Source: Ectothiorhodospiraceae bacterium
GTDB taxonomy: Bacteria > Pseudomonadota > Gammaproteobacteria > Nitrococcales > Aquisalimonadaceae
DNA: 64,000 bases
Reading direction: 5' to 3'
NCBI GenBank assembly: GCA_020831885.1
Contig: JAFIFU010000012.1
Coordinates: 20,287 to 84,286, forward strand
The notes under the pieces are model-generated. The model saw nothing but the letters and a program-made list of their open reading frames with translations, was not told the origin of the DNA and ran no database searches. How positions within the stretch are numbered: the first letter of the stretch is position 1; every line of letters begins with the position of its first letter. Positions 55,899 to 64,000 of the stretch are shown here, piece by piece. A program made the translations under genes and the position numbers.

Positions 55899-56531
55899 AT
55901 GGAGCTGCTGGATCCGCACTACCTGGCCGACCTGATCGCCGCCCACCCACATCACGTGGCGGCGGTGCTGTTCATGGTCACCTTCCTGGAATCCCTGCTG
56001 GCCGTGGGCTACCTGGTGCCGGCCGGCACGCTGTTATTCCTGGCCGGCGCCCTGGTGGCCGTGGGTATGATATCACCAGAGGCAGCCATCATCGGGGCCA
56101 GTCTGGGCGCTGCCTTCGGCAGCCTCGCCAGCTACTGGCTCGGGCAACGGCTTGCCAGCCGCATCCCTCAGGCCTGGCCGTTCAGCCGATACCCTTCGCT
56201 GCTGGAGCAGAACCGGGAATTCGTCCGCCGGCATGGCGGCAAGGGCGTCTTCCTGGGGCGGTTCACGAAGGTGCTCCGTCCCACCGTACCCGTGGCGGCC
56301 GGAATGCTGGGCATGTCCCTTCGCCGCTTCACGGTTTTCAACCTCAGCGGCTGCCTTGCCTGGACCAGCACCTACCTGGGAATCGGCTTTCTGCTGGGCT
56401 CGTCCTCCGGTTTCACGCCCCAGCAGACGATTCAGCTCTCGGCATTCGTGCTCACCGCAACCCTGCTGTTCGGTCTGAGCACCATGGTGATACGTCGGCG
56501 CCGGGCACGCACGCCCGGTGCCGGAGGCTGA
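55899..56531 (+). CDS. DedA-family membrane protein
   Basis: 210 residues, several membrane helices. DedA hallmarks: FLESLLAVGYLVPAGTLLFLAGALVA, GAAFGSLASYWLGQRLA and the conserved GRFTKVLRPTVPVAAGM. DedA proteins act as flippases for undecaprenyl phosphate or phospholipids. Start MELLDPHY; the longer frame overlaps DUF1244 and is a shadow. Converges on znuB seven bases away. Confidence 0.92.
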   Translation: MELLDPHYLADLIAAHPHHVAAVLFMVTFLESLLAVGYLVPAGTLLFLAGALVAVGMISPEAAIIGASLGAAFGSLASYWLGQRLASRIPQAWPFSRYPSLLEQNREFVRRHGGKGVFLGRFTKVLRPTVPVAAGMLGMSLRRFTVFNLSGCLAWTSTYLGIGFLLGSSSGFTPQQTIQLSAFVLTATLLFGLSTMVIRRRRARTPGAGG

Positions 56532-56538
56532 GCATGGC

Positions 56539-57324
56539 TCACCCTCTGCGCAGCAGGCGCAACGGCGTCATGGCCACCAGGCATGCCACGCAGATCGGAC
56601 CGAAGGGCAGGTCCAGCAGCATCGCCAGGGTAAAGGCCAGAGCATAGGCCAGCCCGCCGAGAAGCATGGCGATGATCACCGCCGCCCGCCAGCCCGGTGC
56701 CAATGCGAACGCCAGCCACGCCGGAATGAACATCAGCGCGAAGGCCGCCATGACACCCATGGCGGTGGCCCCCAGCGCGACCCCCAATGCCACCAGCCCA
56801 TTGAAGAGCAGACCAAGCCGACGGGGCGACTGGCCGTTGGCCTGGTCCTGACCGGGAAACAGGCGCGCCCTGAGCAAGCCTGGCGACATCCACGGCAGGA
56901 GCACCCCCACCAGCACGGCCAGGACGATGGCGCCCACCAGGTGATCGACACCGGCGAAATAGAGCTGGCCATCCACCAGGGCCTGGCCCAGGAGTTGCGC
57001 ATGATGGCTGAATGAGGCGCCGATCAGCATCACCGACCAGCCCAGCAGGATCATCGTCGCATAGGCATCGTTTCCCGGCCGGCGCATCGCCCCCTGGACC
57101 AGCACACCGCCCCCCGCCACGAGCAGCGCCAGGGGCAATACCGGAAGCGCGGCCAGAGTACCGAGGACGCCGCCGGCTCCCGCCAGATGGGCGAACCCCA
57201 GCGCGGCCAGCCATTCCCGCCGCAGCCGCAGGTAAACCCCCAGCGGCGGCAGCAGCAGCGCCAACAGCCCCCCCACAACCAAGGGCACACGAAACAAGGG
57301 GTCGAACAGCAGATCCGCACTCAT
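56539..57324 (-). CDS. znuB: Zinc ABC transporter permease
   Basis: 261 residues, ABC-3 family with about eight hydrophobic helices. Conserved PPLGVYLRLRREWLAALGFAH and GVMAAFALMFIPAW. It forms the channel of the ZnuABC importer. Its ATG overlaps the znuC stop by four bases, so translation is coupled. Last gene of the zinc operon. Confidence 0.9.
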   Translation of the reverse strand: MSADLLFDPLFRVPLVVGGLLALLLPPLGVYLRLRREWLAALGFAHLAGAGGVLGTLAALPVLPLALLVAGGGVLVQGAMRRPGNDAYATMILLGWSVMLIGASFSHHAQLLGQALVDGQLYFAGVDHLVGAIVLAVLVGVLLPWMSPGLLRARLFPGQDQANGQSPRRLGLLFNGLVALGVALGATAMGVMAAFALMFIPAWLAFALAPGWRAAVIIAMLLGGLAYALAFTLAMLLDLPFGPICVACLVAMTPLRLLRRG

Positions 57325-57893
57325 GCGGGACGCACCTCCACCACCCGATCCGCCACCCGAGCGAGAAAATCCGGCTCATGACTGATGATCAGGACACCAC
57401 GCTCCGGCGGCAGGGCGGCCAGCGTTTGCGCCAGGAGGCGCTCGCCATCGGTATCCAGATTGTTGCTGGGTTCGTCCAGCAGGAGCACGCGGCCCGGATG
57501 CAACAGGGCGGCCCAGACCAGGAACAACTGGCGCTGCCCTCCACTGAGCCGATCAAGTCGCAGGTGCAACAGGCGCCGCAACCGCTCCGGCACCCGGGTC
57601 GGGTCCGGGCTTCCGGTCAACGCCAGAAACTCCCGTGCCCGGAGGGGCAGTTCGCCGATATCCGGCGCCTGCTGTGCCTGGTAGGCCAGACGCACCCCGT
57701 CCGCGCGACGAATCGTGCCCCCGAACCGCCGGGCCTGGCCGGTCAGCGCCCGCAGGACGGTGGACTTGCCGACCCCGTTCGGCCCGGTCAAGGCCACCAC
57801 CTCCCCGGCACACAGTTCAAACGACAAGGGGCCGACAACCGGCCCCTCGTAACCCGCCACCAGATCGGTGACGGCCAGCAGTGTCTCAGCCAT
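57321..57893 (-). CDS. znuC: Zinc ABC transporter ATP-binding protein
   Basis: 190 residues, shorter than usual for ZnuC (~250). Walker A GPNGVGKST, signature LSGGQRQ, Walker B VLLLDEPSNNLD and H-loop ISHE are all present. The C-terminal extension that carries regulatory His residues in E. coli ZnuC is missing. Start MAETLLAV overlaps the znuA stop as TGATG. Confidence 0.92.
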   Translation of the reverse strand: MAETLLAVTDLVAGYEGPVVGPLSFELCAGEVVALTGPNGVGKSTVLRALTGQARRFGGTIRRADGVRLAYQAQQAPDIGELPLRAREFLALTGSPDPTRVPERLRRLLHLRLDRLSGGQRQLFLVWAALLHPGRVLLLDEPSNNLDTDGERLLAQTLAALPPERGVLIISHEPDFLARVADRVVEVRPA

Positions 57894-58783
57894 CAGTCCC
57901 CGGCTTGTTCGATGGCCTGGACCCAACGTTCCAGTAGCTGGAAATAGTCCTCGGCCGACGATCCCAGATCCACGTTGGTGGGAAGAACCACCGTGTTCCA
58001 GCCCAGATTCTCCGCAAGAAAATCCGGCCCCCGGGAGGAATGATAACCCGAATAGATGATGACGCCTTGACGGTTTTCCAGATCCCGCACCAGGTCCCGC
58101 AGATGGGAGGCGGTCGGGGGAACCCCCGGCACCGGTTCCAGGTAGCCCAGGACCGGAACCTCCAGCAGTTCCATCAGGTAGTTCGCATCCTCATGGAAAA
58201 GCACCACCCCGGGGGATCCCGCTGCCCGTTCCTGCCATCGGACGACATGGCTGGCCGCCTGCTCCGCGAAACCCCGGGCGTTACGCCGGTACGCATCGCC
58301 ATTGGCCGGGTCCAGCTCGGCAAGCCGCTCCGCCAGCACCCGGGCGATCTCACCCATGCGCAGCGGATCCATGTAGACGTGGGGATTGCCGCCAGGATGC
58401 ACATCGCCCAGGGCGCGGTCCGCGGGCGCGCCCTCGTCCAGCCGGTCCACCTGCGCTGCCGCCTCGAAGTAGCCGGCGCGACCGGGCTGAATGGCCCGGT
58501 TGTGGGACCGGTCGATGGCCAGCGGCAACCACCCCACTTCCAGCTCGGCACCGACGGCAACCACCAGATCCGCGTCACGCAGGGCCACCATCATGTTCGG
58601 CCGCACCTCCAGGTAATGGGCATCGCGGTCCGGCGGTGCCAGCACGCGCACACGCACGTGCTCACCCCCTACGGTTTCCGACAGCATGCCCATGTTGCTG
58701 GTGCTTGCAACGATGTTGAGCTGGGCCTGCCCGGTTCCCGCCATCAGGCAAAGCAGCAATCCGAGAAACAAGCGATTCAGCAT
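57893..58783 (-). CDS. znuA: Zinc ABC transporter substrate-binding protein
   Basis: 296 residues, cluster A-I metal-binding protein with a signal peptide (~1-20, GTGQA). Metal ligands lie in DAHYLEVRP, GGNPHVYMDP and the HEDANYL / GYHSSRG region. It lacks the His-rich loop common in ZnuA. Together with ZnuB, ZnuC and the His-rich porin, the operon context says zinc. Confidence 0.9.
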   Translation of the reverse strand: MLNRLFLGLLLCLMAGTGQAQLNIVASTSNMGMLSETVGGEHVRVRVLAPPDRDAHYLEVRPNMMVALRDADLVVAVGAELEVGWLPLAIDRSHNRAIQPGRAGYFEAAAQVDRLDEGAPADRALGDVHPGGNPHVYMDPLRMGEIARVLAERLAELDPANGDAYRRNARGFAEQAASHVVRWQERAAGSPGVVLFHEDANYLMELLEVPVLGYLEPVPGVPPTASHLRDLVRDLENRQGVIIYSGYHSSRGPDFLAENLGWNTVVLPTNVDLGSSAEDYFQLLERWVQAIEQAGD

Positions 58784-58844
58784 AATGCCTCCCCGTTGTC
58801 AGTGAACGCCCCGGCAGGGGCGTGAATGGGCCGTCCGCTCGGGA

Positions 58845-60275
58845 TCAGAAGTCGTGGGCACCGTGCACACCCAGGCTCATGTTGAACTGCAGCATGGCCG
58901 TCCACGCCCCATGATCATGATCGTGGCCGTTGTCATCCGCGAAGTCGGTGTGGTTGACCTGCAGGCGGATACGGGAGAACTCCGTGGGCATGAACGAGAC
59001 CTGGGCCGCGTAACGGTAGGAGGTACCGAAGGACTCGAAACGACCCCGGCTCCGGTCCGGCACCAGGCTGTCGTTGGTCAGCCCCAGCGCCTCCGCCCGC
59101 AGGCCGGCGTTCCAGCGCGGAGCAAAACCGTAAATGGTCTGAAGGTAGGCGCCGTCCTGCTTCGCGGTCCCCGAAAAGGTGTCCCCCGCTGCCTGGGGCT
59201 CCAGGGTGCTGCCATCGGTGAACTCCCGGGACGCGTAGTCCACGTCGATCGCGCGATAGAAATACTCCGCCTGCACGACCCAGTCGCCATGCCCGTAGGC
59301 GCGGCCGGAATCGTACTTGTAGACGGCATCCAGCCCGGCGAACCAGGCATCGCCGTCCCAGGTCTCCAGCCTGCCGCTGCTGTGCGCCTCCAGATTCTGC
59401 CAGGAACGGGAATAGCCGCCGGAGAGACCGAACTGGGCGGCATGGCTGTAGCCCAGGTCCGGGGCGAACTTGGCAAAGGCCGTCACCAGCCGCGGACCGC
59501 TGGCGTCATCCAGCCCGTTATCGGCCCGCCAGCGCAGCCGCTCAGGCCCACCGGTGCCCGGATCACCGCCATAGCCCAGTACCGTGTGGTTGCCGCTGCC
59601 GATATGGTTGGCCACGCCGCTGGATGAGCCCTGCAACACTTCCAGACCCAGACGGCTGTAGAACGGTGTGGGTGCCAGCCAGGAGAGCTGCACACCGGTT
59701 TCCTGCAGCCCATGATCTCCGAACAGGTACTCGCTCACCAGGGGGCGGTCGACGAATTGCCAGTCATGGGGATGCTGGCGGTTGATGTAACCGATGTCCG
59801 ACAGGAACTTACCGGCCTTGAGTTGCAGCCCTGCAGGCAGGCTGCGTGTGGTGATGTAGGCCTCCTCCACTTCCACGTGGTCCCCGTCCACCGCCAGCAC
59901 GGCCAGCGCATCGAAGTACCGGTCCACCGTCGCTGAGAAGGCGATCTCGGTCTCCCGCAGGTTGAAACCATCCTCCAGCCCGTGGTCGTGGCCGTGGCCG
60001 TGACCATGGCCATGTCCGTCGTCGAACCCGGCGGGACCATGGGCTTCGCCGCTGAAGGTGTTCTGGTATACCCCGTCCAGGATGACTGAGATGGCGGGAT
60101 TGAATGCCGTTCCCGAACTGACCTGCTCGCGACTTCCGGCCAGGTTCAACGTGCCCATGCCCGGGCTGTCCAGTGGGTCCTGAACCCCGACCCGGGTCGG
60201 GTTCTGCTGGGCGGAAGCACCGGAGGCGGCCAATGCCAATGCGGTACCCAGGGTGAGGGACAGCTTCCTGTTCAT
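58845..60275 (-). CDS. His-rich outer-membrane zinc-uptake porin-like protein
   Basis: 476 residues, signal peptide (~1-22), then a beta-rich protein with two His/Asp clusters: HGHGHGHGHDHG (88-99) and NGHDHDHGAW near the C-terminus. The C-terminus ends in Phe (GAHDF), as in outer-membrane barrels. It opens the znu operon and lies behind a Zur-box-like site. Related His-rich proteins appear with zinc transporters in other gammaproteobacteria. Start MNRKLSLTL is set by ACGAGG six bases upstream, not by the Met eight codons earlier. Confidence 0.85.
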   Translation of the reverse strand: MNRKLSLTLGTALALAASGASAQQNPTRVGVQDPLDSPGMGTLNLAGSREQVSSGTAFNPAISVILDGVYQNTFSGEAHGPAGFDDGHGHGHGHGHDHGLEDGFNLRETEIAFSATVDRYFDALAVLAVDGDHVEVEEAYITTRSLPAGLQLKAGKFLSDIGYINRQHPHDWQFVDRPLVSEYLFGDHGLQETGVQLSWLAPTPFYSRLGLEVLQGSSSGVANHIGSGNHTVLGYGGDPGTGGPERLRWRADNGLDDASGPRLVTAFAKFAPDLGYSHAAQFGLSGGYSRSWQNLEAHSSGRLETWDGDAWFAGLDAVYKYDSGRAYGHGDWVVQAEYFYRAIDVDYASREFTDGSTLEPQAAGDTFSGTAKQDGAYLQTIYGFAPRWNAGLRAEALGLTNDSLVPDRSRGRFESFGTSYRYAAQVSFMPTEFSRIRLQVNHTDFADDNGHDHDHGAWTAMLQFNMSLGVHGAHDF

Positions 60276-60343
60276 GTGAAACCTCGTCTTGGTTGTCATC
60301 CGGATTAAGGTGGAACGCTGTGGCTATGCGGCCAGAACCGAAC

Positions 60344-60356
60344 GTTATAGTATTAC
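60344..60356 (-). promoter_or_regulatory. Zur-box-like site before the zinc operon
   Basis: GTTATAGTATTAC on the plus strand matches GTTATAATATAAC at 11 of 13 positions. It lies about 70 bases before the porin start codon, so zinc-loaded Zur would block the whole porin-znuA-znuC-znuB operon. A Zur-type gene is present 7.5 kb away. Confidence 0.75.
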
Positions 60357-60430
60357 CTGTAAGCAAAAATGCAACATTATGTCGTTACGACACAGCCCTG
60401 CAATGCATGCAAACGCCCCAAGACGGCCAG

Positions 60431-60817
60431 TCAATCCTGGCGTTTGAAGCTGGCCAGCTGTTTCCGGTGGTGTTTCTCAGGGCGGCGGCGTGGCTGGGGA
60501 TAGGCGGCGGCCTGGGCTTTCAATTGGGCCTGAACCCGTTCGCGACGGGCGATGCTTTCTGGGGTCTCCGCGTACAGGGCCTGCGCGACACTGGCGGGCC
60601 CACGGCGATCAGCAAGGGCCTGGACGATCAGTTCATAATCAAGTGCATCCTTGCGCACCTGCACACGGTCACCGGCACGCACAAGCCGGGCCGGCTTCGC
60701 CCGGGCGCCGTTGACCTCCACCTTGCCGCCGTTGATGGCATCAGTCGCTAGACGGCGCGTCTTGAAGAATCGCGCCGCCCACAGCCACTTATCGAGGCGT
60801 ACGGCATCATCACTCAT
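60431..60817 (-). CDS. hslR: Heat shock protein 15, S4-type RNA-binding protein
   Basis: 128 residues. N-terminal S4 domain (VRLDKWLWAARFFKTRRLATDAINGGKVEVNG, ARLVRAGDRVQV) and a basic C-terminal tail rich in Arg and Lys. Hsp15 rescues free 50S subunits carrying peptidyl-tRNA. Its start overlaps the CBS gene stop by four bases. Confidence 0.93.
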   Translation of the reverse strand: MSDDAVRLDKWLWAARFFKTRRLATDAINGGKVEVNGARAKPARLVRAGDRVQVRKDALDYELIVQALADRRGPASVAQALYAETPESIARRERVQAQLKAQAAAYPQPRRRPEKHHRKQLASFKRQD

Positions 60818-61290
60818 TCCGCGCCCTGCTCCCGAGCACCCACATGCGGTCCATAGCCGCCATAGATATAGTCGGTGAGTTCAGCGATCCGGTGTTCCTG
60901 GCCCGCCACCACGGCCCCGATCAGGTCGCGGACCGAGAGCATGCCCACCAGGCGGTCGCCATCCATCACCGGAAGGTGCCGGCAGTTGCGCGTATCCACC
61001 AGCACCAGGGCATCGCGGACGGTGGCATCCGGCGCGATCACCACCACCTCCCGGGTCATCACCTCCGCCACAGGGGTGCTGTCCGGGTTCATACCTCCGT
61101 CAATGACGCGCCGGAGCACGTCCCGCTCGGTGAATATGCCGGCAAGCCGCCCGCCATCCATCACCGCCACGGCGCCGATATTGCGCTGATTCATCATGTG
61201 CACCGCATCGGTCACCGTCGTTGCGGGATTCACCGTGTGAATCGCACTGTTGCCCTTGGCTTCCAGCAGCATGCTGATCAGGGTTTCCAT
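60814..61290 (-). CDS. Tandem CBS-domain protein
   Basis: 158 residues, two CBS domains: VNPATTVTDAVHMMNQRNIGAVAVMD with GIFTERDVLRRVI, and APDATVRDALVLVDTRNCRHLPVMD with GMLSVRDLIGAVV. Such proteins bind adenosine nucleotides and sense energy state. It overlaps hslR by four bases; rraA's stop lies 31 bases upstream. Confidence 0.92.
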   Translation of the reverse strand: METLISMLLEAKGNSAIHTVNPATTVTDAVHMMNQRNIGAVAVMDGGRLAGIFTERDVLRRVIDGGMNPDSTPVAEVMTREVVVIAPDATVRDALVLVDTRNCRHLPVMDGDRLVGMLSVRDLIGAVVAGQEHRIAELTDYIYGGYGPHVGAREQGAE

Positions 61291-61321
61291 ACGTTCAGGC
61301 CCTCCAGCCGATCAGATCAGG

Positions 61322-61807
61322 TTAACCGGCATGGACCGCTTCGCCGGCCACGATCACACCGTCTTCGTCCGCGTACAGCCAGTGTCCGGGATGAAACGTC
61401 ACCCCGGCAAAGGTGACCGGGACATCCCGTTCCCCCACGCCCTTCTTCACGCTCTTAAGCGGATGCGTGTTGAGCGCCTTCACCCCGAAGTCGATCTGCG
61501 CCAGGTCGGCGGAATCCCGCACGCAGCCGTACACCAGAACGCCTGTCCAGTCGTTCCGGCGTCCCAGGTCGGCCAGGTTGTCACCAAGCAGGGCACAACG
61601 CATGGATCCACCGCCGTCCACCACCAGCACCCGCCCCCGGCCCGGTTCCTCCAGGGCGGCCCGTACCAGCGCGTTGTCCTCGAAGACCTTGACCGTACTG
61701 ATGGCGCCGCTGAACAGGCGTCGGCCGCCGTAGCAGCGGAACAGCGGGCTCACAATGCGGAGGTGATCGGAATGCGCGTCACACAGATCGGTGGTTTTCA
61801 GGCTCAT
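61322..61807 (-). CDS. rraA: Regulator of ribonuclease E activity A
   Basis: 161 residues, the exact E. coli RraA length. Motifs: TTDLCDAHSDHLRIVSPLFR, VVDGGGSMRCALLGDNLADLGRRNDW, GCVRDSADL. Binds and inhibits RNase E. The fold is shared with HMG/CHA aldolases. Divergent from prk, with 174 bases between start codons. Confidence 0.92.
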   Translation of the reverse strand: MSLKTTDLCDAHSDHLRIVSPLFRCYGGRRLFSGAISTVKVFEDNALVRAALEEPGRGRVLVVDGGGSMRCALLGDNLADLGRRNDWTGVLVYGCVRDSADLAQIDFGVKALNTHPLKSVKKGVGERDVPVTFAGVTFHPGHWLYADEDGVIVAGEAVHAG

Positions 61808-61927
61808 GCTGTTGCGGTCCTCGCTGGCTGATCAGGGTCCGGCCCACACCCCGTGGGCGGGCGCCTCTTACGCAGCAATCCTAGCAGGCCGGATTGACCG
61901 GGAGAACCGCCGGGGTGCACGCCCCGA

Positions 61928-61955
61928 TTGACAGCAGCGGCTGGGGCAGCACAAT
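61928..61955 (+). promoter_or_regulatory. Candidate sigma-70 promoter of prk
   Basis: TTGACA (61928-61933), 16-bp spacer, CACAAT (61950-61955). The -35 is perfect; the -10 matches four of six positions. The start codon of prk is ~27 bases further on. Confidence 0.45.
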
Positions 61956-61981
61956 GGTTTGCCCGATTCCGAGGTGGCCCC

Positions 61982-63025
61982 ATGAACCAGCCCTCCAACA
62001 ACACGGCGACTCAGCCCCGGTCCACGCTCCGCGAACAGTTGCGCGGAGCCCGGCGACCGATTCTGCTGGGTGTGGCCGGGGACAGCGGCAGTGGCAAGAC
62101 CACCTACACTCATGGCATCCGCCGCCTGCTGGGCAACGACATGGTCACCACCATCGCCCTGGACGGCTACCACAAAGAGGATCGCGCCCAGCGCCGTCGC
62201 AGCGGTCGGGTGCCACTGGATCCGGAAGCAAACCACCTGGATCTGGTCCTGGAACACCTGGGCAGCCTCCGCGCCGGGCAGCCGGTGGAAATCCCCATCT
62301 ACAACCACCAGACCGGCTGCTTTGACGCGCCCCAGATCGTCCGTCCCGCCCCGGTGGTTGTTGTGGAGGGGCTCCATGCCCTCTACAGCCAGTTTCTACC
62401 GCTGCTGGACTACTCCCTGTACGTGGACTCGGATCAGGACGTGAAATGGCGCTGGAAGTTCGAGCGGGACGTCCATCTGCGGGGCCATGACCCGGACGAG
62501 CTGGAAACGGAGATCGAGCGCCGGGAGAACGCCTACAAGCGCTGGATCGATTTCCAGAAGGTGGATGCGGACGTGGTCATCAAGATCCACGAAAGCCACC
62601 TCTCGGCCTTGGCACATCAGCAGTATGAGGGAGCGCTGCCGGACAACTGCTATCACATGGAGATCATCGTCAATCCCAGCGAGCTGCCGCTTCCGCCCCT
62701 GAACCTGCCGGTGAACCTGAACGGCCTGACAACGCTTGAGGCGCAGCCGTTCATGCTGGCCTCGGTACCCAGCCATTACTGGGGGCGCAAGGTCAATGTG
62801 ATTCACGTGGACGGCATCATGCCCCTTGAGGCCATGCAACTGCTGGAAGAGAACATCATGGCGTTAACCGGCATCACCACGGAGCTGGAAGCCCGGGTCA
62901 TGACCGATCACGCACAGAACTCCACCATGCGCTTCACCCAGTCCCTGGTGGCCTGGCCGTTCCTGGGCCGCATCTCGGCGCTACTGGCCAACGGGGATGG
63001 GGAGAGCGAGGACTACGACACCTGA
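61982..63025 (+). CDS. prk: Phosphoribulokinase-family kinase, cyanobacterial/plant-like type
   Basis: 347-residue P-loop kinase. Walker A GVAGDSGSGKTT (31-42), catalytic Asp in ALDGYHKEDR, VPLDPEANHLDLVLEHLGSL, EIPIYNHQTGCFDAP and EGLHALYSQFLPLLDY. The pattern follows class II PRK (plants, cyanobacteria) rather than the ~290-residue proteobacterial class. PRK makes ribulose-1,5-bisphosphate; whether this one does so is uncertain because the nearby RuBisCO homologue is non-carboxylating. Start MNQPSNN follows GAGGTGG. Confidence 0.88.
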   Translation: MNQPSNNTATQPRSTLREQLRGARRPILLGVAGDSGSGKTTYTHGIRRLLGNDMVTTIALDGYHKEDRAQRRRSGRVPLDPEANHLDLVLEHLGSLRAGQPVEIPIYNHQTGCFDAPQIVRPAPVVVVEGLHALYSQFLPLLDYSLYVDSDQDVKWRWKFERDVHLRGHDPDELETEIERRENAYKRWIDFQKVDADVVIKIHESHLSALAHQQYEGALPDNCYHMEIIVNPSELPLPPLNLPVNLNGLTTLEAQPFMLASVPSHYWGRKVNVIHVDGIMPLEAMQLLEENIMALTGITTELEARVMTDHAQNSTMRFTQSLVAWPFLGRISALLANGDGESEDYDT

Positions 63026-63035
63026 GGCCGCCGAC

Positions 63036-63275
63036 ATGGGCCGTCTGATACTCGCGGTGGCAAGCGCCGCCCTGGTTATCGTGCTGTATATAGTGCTGCT
63101 TTGGGGGTTCGTGACCTGGATCTGGCCCATCCTCCCCACATGGGCCATGTTCCTCGTATTCCTGCTGATTGCGATCCTGTTCATGAGTTCGCCCATCACG
63201 GCGCTGCGTGTCTATGGCCAGGTGCGCGGAAAACCGGGGCGCGGGCAGCGCGATAACCATGACCCCGAGGAGTGA
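63036..63275 (+). CDS. Small two-helix membrane protein between prk and the RuBisCO-like gene
   Basis: 79 residues with two hydrophobic segments (~3-27 and ~31-50) and a polar, basic C-terminus. No family recognised. Starts 10 bases after the prk stop and ends two bases before the RuBisCO-like gene, so the three likely form one operon. An in-frame ATG 13 codons upstream overlaps prk and is less likely. Confidence 0.7.
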   Translation: MGRLILAVASAALVIVLYIVLLWGFVTWIWPILPTWAMFLVFLLIAILFMSSPITALRVYGQVRGKPGRGQRDNHDPEE

Positions 63276-63277
63276 TC

Positions 63278-64000
63278 ATGCAAGCCAGCTTCACCGTGCA
63301 CTATGGACTGCGCTGCGCCGCCGGGGAAGACCCGCAGGAGAAGGCCAGGGGCATCGCCCTGGAGCAGACCGTGGAGCTGCCGGCGGCCTGCCTGCGGGAG
63401 GATATCGCCGACACCTGGGTGGGCCGCATTCAACAGCTCCAGCCGGCGGCCGACGGGCGGTGGCAGTGCAGCATCCGCTATGACGCGCGCCTTGCGGGCG
63501 GCGAGCTCACCCAGTTGCTGAACACGCTGTTCGGGAATATCTCCCTGAAATCCGGCATCCGCGTGGAAGGGGTGGATTGGCCGGAGGAGCTACTGGGCGC
63601 CTTCGGCGGCCCGGGCCACGGCATTACCGGTCTGCGTCGCCTGACCGAGGTACCGGAAGGGCTGCCCCTGACCTGCACCGCGCTGAAACCCGTGGGTTAC
63701 ACCGCCCGGGAGTTGGCGAACCTGGCCTACCGCTTCGCCCTGGGCGGGGTGGACATCATCAAGGACGACCACGGGCTGGCGGACCAGCCCAGCGCGCCAT
63801 TCCGGGAACGCTTGTCCGCGTGTCAGGCGGCGGTGGAGCGGGCCAATCGGGAGACCGGGGGCAGCAGCCGCTACTTTCCGAACGTGACCGCACCGGTACA
63901 CCTGCTGGAGGAGCGCCTGCTGGCAGCCCGGAACGCGCGGAGCCGGGCCGTCCAGAAGAGTCCGTGGGTATGCGGCCAGGACCGCATGCGTTGCGCGCGG
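63278..64000 (+). CDS. RuBisCO-like protein (form IV), 3' end cut off by the window
   Basis: 241 codons visible. N-terminal RuBisCO domain, then LLNTLFGNISLKSGIRV and the start of the TIM barrel. Catalytic comparison: Lys175 is kept (LKP, K137), Lys177 is V139, the carbamylated Lys201 and Asp203 are kept in KDDH (162-165) but Glu204 is His165. Carboxylation is therefore unlikely. The pattern KDDHGLADQ resembles RLPs that act on 5-methylthioribulose-1-phosphate; this link is inference. Confidence 0.85.
   Translation, partial: MQASFTVHYGLRCAAGEDPQEKARGIALEQTVELPAACLREDIADTWVGRIQQLQPAADGRWQCSIRYDARLAGGELTQLLNTLFGNISLKSGIRVEGVDWPEELLGAFGGPGHGITGLRRLTEVPEGLPLTCTALKPVGYTARELANLAYRFALGGVDIIKDDHGLADQPSAPFRERLSACQAAVERANRETGGSSRYFPNVTAPVHLLEERLLAARNARSRAVQKSPWVCGQDRMRCAR

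Noticed and set aside
60360..60392. Second Zur-like or palindromic element (CAACATTATGTCGTTACG) beyond the main box
   Set aside because: Too many mismatches to the Zur consensus and no consistent arms.
63278..64000. True form I or II RuBisCO
   Set aside because: Equivalents of Lys177 and Glu204 are Val and His, so it reads as a form IV RuBisCO-like protein.

Overview
The window is GC-rich, tightly packed bacterial chromosome. I read about 57 protein genes on both strands and saw no tRNA, rRNA, CRISPR array or insertion sequence. Gene content and order point to a gammaproteobacterium related to the Ectothiorhodospiraceae/Chromatiales. The block gyrA-serC-serA-pheA-hisC and the order mtnA, MTA deaminase, ubiG, mupP-like, yciK-like resemble the Pseudomonas gyrA region. 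The phosphoribulokinase and RuBisCO-like protein at the right edge fit Ectothiorhodospiraceae-type genomes. The family-level placement is inference.

Layout: 1-6.7 kb is a gyrA-serC-serA-pheA-hisC operon on the minus strand. 6.8-9.7 kb (minus) carries mtnA, a NYN-nuclease gene, a DUF3301 gene and a cyclophilin. 9.8-16.4 kb (plus) carries MTA/SAH deaminase, ubiG, a MupP/Gph-type phosphatase, rmuC, a degenerate squalene-synthase-fold protein, a YciK-like SDR and a stand-alone Ycf46-N-like domain. 16.4-20.7 kb (minus) is yciO, trpS, scpA, scpB, rluB. 20.9-22.3 kb (plus) is yciI, bolA and a PPIase lipoprotein. 22.4-34.2 kb holds the smc-zipA and ligA division/replication genes (minus), separated by a plus-strand prkA-yeaH-spoVR operon and a Fur-box sufE-like gene.

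34.4-49.2 kb is a nutrient-sensing region: an aminotransferase, gluQ, a CbrX/CbrA/CbrB-like transporter-kinase and NtrC-type regulator, acetyl-CoA synthetase behind an excellent sigma-54 promoter, and then a second system. The second system contains a lone receiver, a membrane PAS/pseudo-kinase fused to a DEDDh exonuclease, a small membrane protein and a second SSSF histidine kinase. A shared palindrome, TGTTAC-N5-GTAACA with one mismatch per copy, precedes cbrX, acs and the second system. This suggests one circuit controlling carbon and acetate use.

49.2-56.5 kb holds yheT, etfBA, a Zur-type regulator, a TolC-type porin with a C39-like peptidase lipoprotein, DUF1244 and DedA. 56.5-60.4 kb is a zinc-uptake operon (His-rich outer-membrane protein, znuA, znuC, znuB) behind a Zur-box-like site. 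60.4-64 kb holds hslR, a CBS protein and rraA on the minus strand, facing prk, a small membrane protein and a truncated RuBisCO-like protein gene. That last protein has lost RuBisCO catalytic residues and may act in methylthioadenosine salvage together with the mtnA and MTA deaminase genes at 8.6-11.1 kb.
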